This document shows positions 61,509 through 64,000 of a stretch of 64,000 bases of DNA, in pieces. Source of the stretch: Vreelandella halophila. GTDB taxonomy: Bacteria; Pseudomonadota; Gammaproteobacteria; Pseudomonadales; Oleiphilaceae. The position numbers and the translations under genes are program-made. The stretch is taken from the NCBI RefSeq assembly GCF_019903425.1, contig NZ_JACHUZ010000011.1, positions 191,141 to 255,140 of the forward strand. The letters run 5' to 3'. Below the pieces are notes generated by a model. The model was given only the letters and a program-made list of their open reading frames with translations. It made no database searches and was not told the origin of the DNA. Position 1 is the stretch's first letter; each line of letters begins with the position of its first letter.

Positions 61509-62816
61509 TTACTTGTTCAAATTCTCATTTTCTGATTGAGGTTGACTTGTGGGAAGCTCGATCGGGTGGATGCGGACCGTACGGATGACGTTGTCCTTGA
61601 TCTGGAGGGTTTCCAGCCGCATGCCGTGCAGTGCCAGGCAGAGGTTGCTTTCCGGGATGGATTCCAGATAGTCCGTGATCAGACCATTGAGGGTCTTGGG
61701 GCCGTCGGTGGGCAGGTCCAGGTTCAGTGCGCGGTTGAGGGTCCGGATGGGGGTGGTGCCGTCGACAATGGTGGTGCCGTCACTCTGGGGCAGGATGTCC
61801 TGGCTGCTGCTGGAGGCGAAGTCCGTGGTGAACTCGCCCACAATCTCTTCGAGGATGTCCTCAAGGGTAGCGATACCGAGCACGTCACCGTATTCGTCCA
61901 CCACGATGCCGATGCGGCGGCGTTCCTTCTGGAAATTGAACAGCTGGGTGTGCAGGGGGGTGCTCTCCGGGATGAAGTAGGGCTCCCGGCAGAGCTGCAT
62001 CAGCATGGCCTTGTTGATCTCGTCAGTGTGCAGCAGCCGGCTGACGTTGCGCAGGTGAAGAATGCCCACGGTGTTGTTGATATCGCTGCGGTAGACCGGC
62101 AGGCGCGTGTGCTGGCTGCCGCGAACGAGTCTGAGAATCTCATCCATGGGGTCATCCAGGTCGATGCCCACAATCTCATTACGCGGAACCATGATGTCGT
62201 TCACCGTGACCTTTTCCAGGTCCAGAATGCTGAGCAGCATGTCCTGGTGGCGCCCCGGCAGCATGGAGCCGGATTCATTGACCAGTGTGCGCAGTTCCTC
62301 CCGGCTCAGGTGGTCGCTGCCCTGGTCACCTTCCAGTCGTACCCCCATCAGGCGCAGCAGGTTGTTGGTGATCAGGTTGAGGATCCACACCACCGGGTAG
62401 AGCATTTTCAGCAGCGGGCCGAGTGCGTGCGAGGCGGGGAAGGCGATTTTCTCCGGGTACAGGGCCGCCAGCGTCTTGGGCGTTACTTCGGAGAAGATCA
62501 GGATGACGATGGTCAGGCCGATGGTGGCGATGACCACGCCCGCGTCGCCCCAGATGCGGACCGCGATCAGGGTGGCGATGGCCGAAGCCAGGATGTTGAC
62601 GAAGTTGTTGCCGATCAGAATGACGCCGATCAGCTGGTCCGTGCGCGCCAGAAGCCGGTCCGCGCGAAGAGCGCCGCGATGGCCGGTCCGGCTCAGATGG
62701 CGCAGTCGGTACCGGTTGAGTGCCATCATTCCGGTTTCGGAGCTCGAGAAGAACGCCGAGAGAATGATCAGCAGGATCAGAATCGCGCTGAGCGTGGTTA
62801 GCGAGGCTTCGTTCAA
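61509..62816 (-). CDS. CorB/CNNM-type membrane protein with CBS pair (HlyC/CorC family)
   Basis: The 435-aa protein has an N-terminal DUF21 (CNNM) domain with about four membrane segments (ILILLIILSAFFSSSETGMM, residues about 12-31), a CBS pair (about 205-330; VNDIMVPRNEIVGIDLDD) and a C-terminal CorC_HlyC domain. Linked to magnesium/cobalt efflux or resistance. The start appears to be TTG at 62816, as no in-frame ATG precedes the first helix; the ribosome site is weak. It follows the CcsA/YpjD-like gene, as in E. coli. Confidence 0.92.
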   Translation of the reverse strand: MNEASLTTLSAILILLIILSAFFSSSETGMMALNRYRLRHLSRTGHRGALRADRLLARTDQLIGVILIGNNFVNILASAIATLIAVRIWGDAGVVIATIGLTIVILIFSEVTPKTLAALYPEKIAFPASHALGPLLKMLYPVVWILNLITNNLLRLMGVRLEGDQGSDHLSREELRTLVNESGSMLPGRHQDMLLSILDLEKVTVNDIMVPRNEIVGIDLDDPMDEILRLVRGSQHTRLPVYRSDINNTVGILHLRNVSRLLHTDEINKAMLMQLCREPYFIPESTPLHTQLFNFQKERRRIGIVVDEYGDVLGIATLEDILEEIVGEFTTDFASSSSQDILPQSDGTTIVDGTTPIRTLNRALNLDLPTDGPKTLNGLITDYLESIPESNLCLALHGMRLETLQIKDNVIRTVRIHPIELPTSQPQSENENLNK

Positions 62817-62846
62817 GGCTGTGGGTCCATGTCCATACGGTGTTCG

Positions 62847-63641
62847 TCAGAGGATGACGTCAATGACCAGGCGGCTGCCGAAGTAGCCCAGGGCCAGGAG
62901 TATGCACCCGGCCAGGGTCCAGCGGCTGGCCACTGCGCCGCGCCAGCCCCGGATCTGGTGTCCGAGGATGAGCGCGGCGAATACCAGCCAGGCGAGCAGT
63001 GTGAACACGGTCTTGTGGGCCAGCTGCTGGCTGAAGAGATCCTGGACGAAGATGGCACCAGTGATGATCGCCAGGGTCAGGATGGCAACCCCGGTGTGAA
63101 TCAGTCCGAACAGCAGGGCTTCCATGGTCTCCAGGGGCGGCAGGGCGCGCACCAGAAAGCCGTTGTGATGGGCCTTCAGGTGATGGTGCTGGAAGTAGAG
63201 CAGGACTGCCTGGATTGCGGCCAGTGCCAGCAGGCTGAACGCGGTGATCGCCAGGCTGACGTGCAGCAGTACGCCCAGATTGGAGCCATCAATGATGCGG
63301 GGGCCGGTATAGAATGCCAGCTTGACCAGAATGCTCAGAAGGGCGATCGGGTAGGCGATCAGCAGCAGCGGCTGCATTGGGTAGCGCAGTGACAGGATCA
63401 GCACCAGCGCCGCCAGGAGCGCGGCTATGGCGGTGCCGGCAACCAGCACGGAAAGGTTGACGCCACCCTCGAGAACCATGAAGCGCAGGGCGAAACTGAG
63501 GTGGGCGGCAACGGCCAGAACCCCGGTGAACTGGGCCAGCCAGCCGGCGCGCTGGTTGTCCGAACGGATCCGCAGTGCCTGCAGCAGTGTTCCCGCACCG
63601 TAGAGGATGACAGCGGTGAAGGCGATGATGGTCGTGCCCAT
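62847..63641 (-). CDS. CcsA/YpjD-like cytochrome c assembly membrane protein
   Basis: The 264-aa polytopic protein has about eight membrane helices and the histidines typical of the CcsA/CcmC heme-handling family (HVSLAITAFSLLALAAIQAV; GHQIRGWRGAVASRWTL). In gammaproteobacteria this YpjD-like gene is found next to ffh and corB, as here. A tryptophan-rich WWD motif of true CcsA proteins is not seen, so a direct role in cytochrome c assembly is uncertain. Confidence 0.87.
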   Translation of the reverse strand: MGTTIIAFTAVILYGAGTLLQALRIRSDNQRAGWLAQFTGVLAVAAHLSFALRFMVLEGGVNLSVLVAGTAIAALLAALVLILSLRYPMQPLLLIAYPIALLSILVKLAFYTGPRIIDGSNLGVLLHVSLAITAFSLLALAAIQAVLLYFQHHHLKAHHNGFLVRALPPLETMEALLFGLIHTGVAILTLAIITGAIFVQDLFSQQLAHKTVFTLLAWLVFAALILGHQIRGWRGAVASRWTLAGCILLALGYFGSRLVIDVIL

Positions 63642-63730
63642 GTGTGTCGGTATGACCGGCTCCGGTTCGTCTCCAAGCGCTCAGTCTGGTTATAATGGCG
63701 TTAAACATCAACCGACAATTGCGGGCGTCC

Positions 63731-64000
63731 ATGTTTGATAATCTGACCGATCGGCTCTCCGGGAGCCTCCGCAAGATCTCCGGCCAGGCGAAGCTGACCG
63801 AGAACAATATCAGTGAAACCCTGCGCGAAGTGCGCATGGCGCTGCTCGAGGCGGACGTAGCCCTGCCAGTGGTCAAGGACTTCGTCGAGAACGTACGCCA
63901 AAAGGCCATGGGCCAGGAGGTGATGCGCAGCCTCACGCCCGGGCAGGCGTTCATCAAGCTTGTCCAGAGCGAGCTGGAAGCGGTCATGGGGGCTGCCGAG
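63731..64000 (+). CDS. ffh: Signal recognition particle protein Ffh, 5' part
   Basis: The first 90 codons run off the end of the window. MFDNLTDRLSGSLRKISGQA and NISETLREVRMALLEADVAL are the N domain of SRP54, which precedes the GTPase G domain. It binds 4.5S RNA and signal sequences for co-translational targeting. Divergent from the CcsA-like gene, 89 bases away. Confidence 0.97.
   Translation, partial: MFDNLTDRLSGSLRKISGQAKLTENNISETLREVRMALLEADVALPVVKDFVENVRQKAMGQEVMRSLTPGQAFIKLVQSELEAVMGAAE

Noticed and set aside
61536..62801. A 421-codon plus-strand frame
   Set aside because: Antisense to the CorB-type gene, whose domains are clear; composition is that of a shadow frame.

Overview
The window looks like a 64 kb piece of a GC-rich gammaproteobacterial chromosome. 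Gene order (rplY-pth-ychF, lolB-ispE-tRNA-Gln-prs, hemA-prfA-prmC, minCDE, ffh beside a CcsA/YpjD gene and a CorB gene) and protein sequences point to a Chromatiales/Ectothiorhodospiraceae-like, possibly halophilic organism. That placement is inference from gene content. Genes are packed tightly, with many 4-base ATGA overlaps, and no gene-free stretch exceeds about 300 bases.

Layout. 1-4.1 kb: a SulP anion transporter, an MliC+META lipoprotein, a DUF488 protein and an orphan lipoprotein. 4.1-7.6 kb (minus strand): a complete MCE lipid-transport operon (STAS-MlaE permease, ATPase, MlaD-like protein, PqiC-like lipoprotein). 7.6-11.1 kb: a secreted dienelactone hydrolase, an acyl-CoA ligase and uppP.

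11.12-20.84 kb: a complete 9,661-bp filamentous-phage (inovirus) prophage in the 3' half of an elongator tRNA-Met gene, bounded by 56-bp direct repeats. It carries three tandem Cro-like repressor paralogs, three operator-like sites, an AlpA-like regulator, a run of overlapping tiny genes, a hairpin-packed non-coding region, an ssDNA-binding protein, a Pf1-type major coat protein, a pIII-like adhesin with 43 DGGS repeats, pVI-like and Zot/pI proteins, a TraX-like membrane acetyltransferase, a 19-bp-stem cruciform, a rolling-circle initiator and a tyrosine integrase whose last codons lie in the tRNA. No secretin gene is seen, so export probably borrows a host secretin.

20.9-30.6 kb (minus): alanine symporter and alanine dehydrogenase, ychF, pth, rplY, prs, tRNA-Gln, ispE, lolB and a TPR lipoprotein. 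30.7-34.8 kb (plus): hemA-prfA-prmC-moeB. 34.8-40.4 kb: a photolyase, then a five-gene operon (DUF432-like, MscS, retropepsin-like protease, RimK, M14 deacylase). 40.4-45.0 kb (minus): PhoH/PIN, CBS, a START-domain protein and minCDE. 45.1-48 kb: dinB converging on a PAP2/glycosyltransferase pair. 48-55.8 kb (plus): aldo/keto reductase, acetyl-CoA hydrolase/transferase, FKBP, an RstAB-like two-component system coupled to glpK. 55.8-64 kb: argF/argD, grxD with an IscR-like site, TonB, DUF1631, CorB, CcsA-like, and the 5' end of ffh.

Most of the chromosomal part is housekeeping. The prophage is the accessory region and the best candidate for new biology: a TraX-like enzyme in a coat-gene module, triplicated repressors with candidate operators, an integrase whose C-terminal tripeptide changes with integration, and mutually exclusive DNA hairpins.
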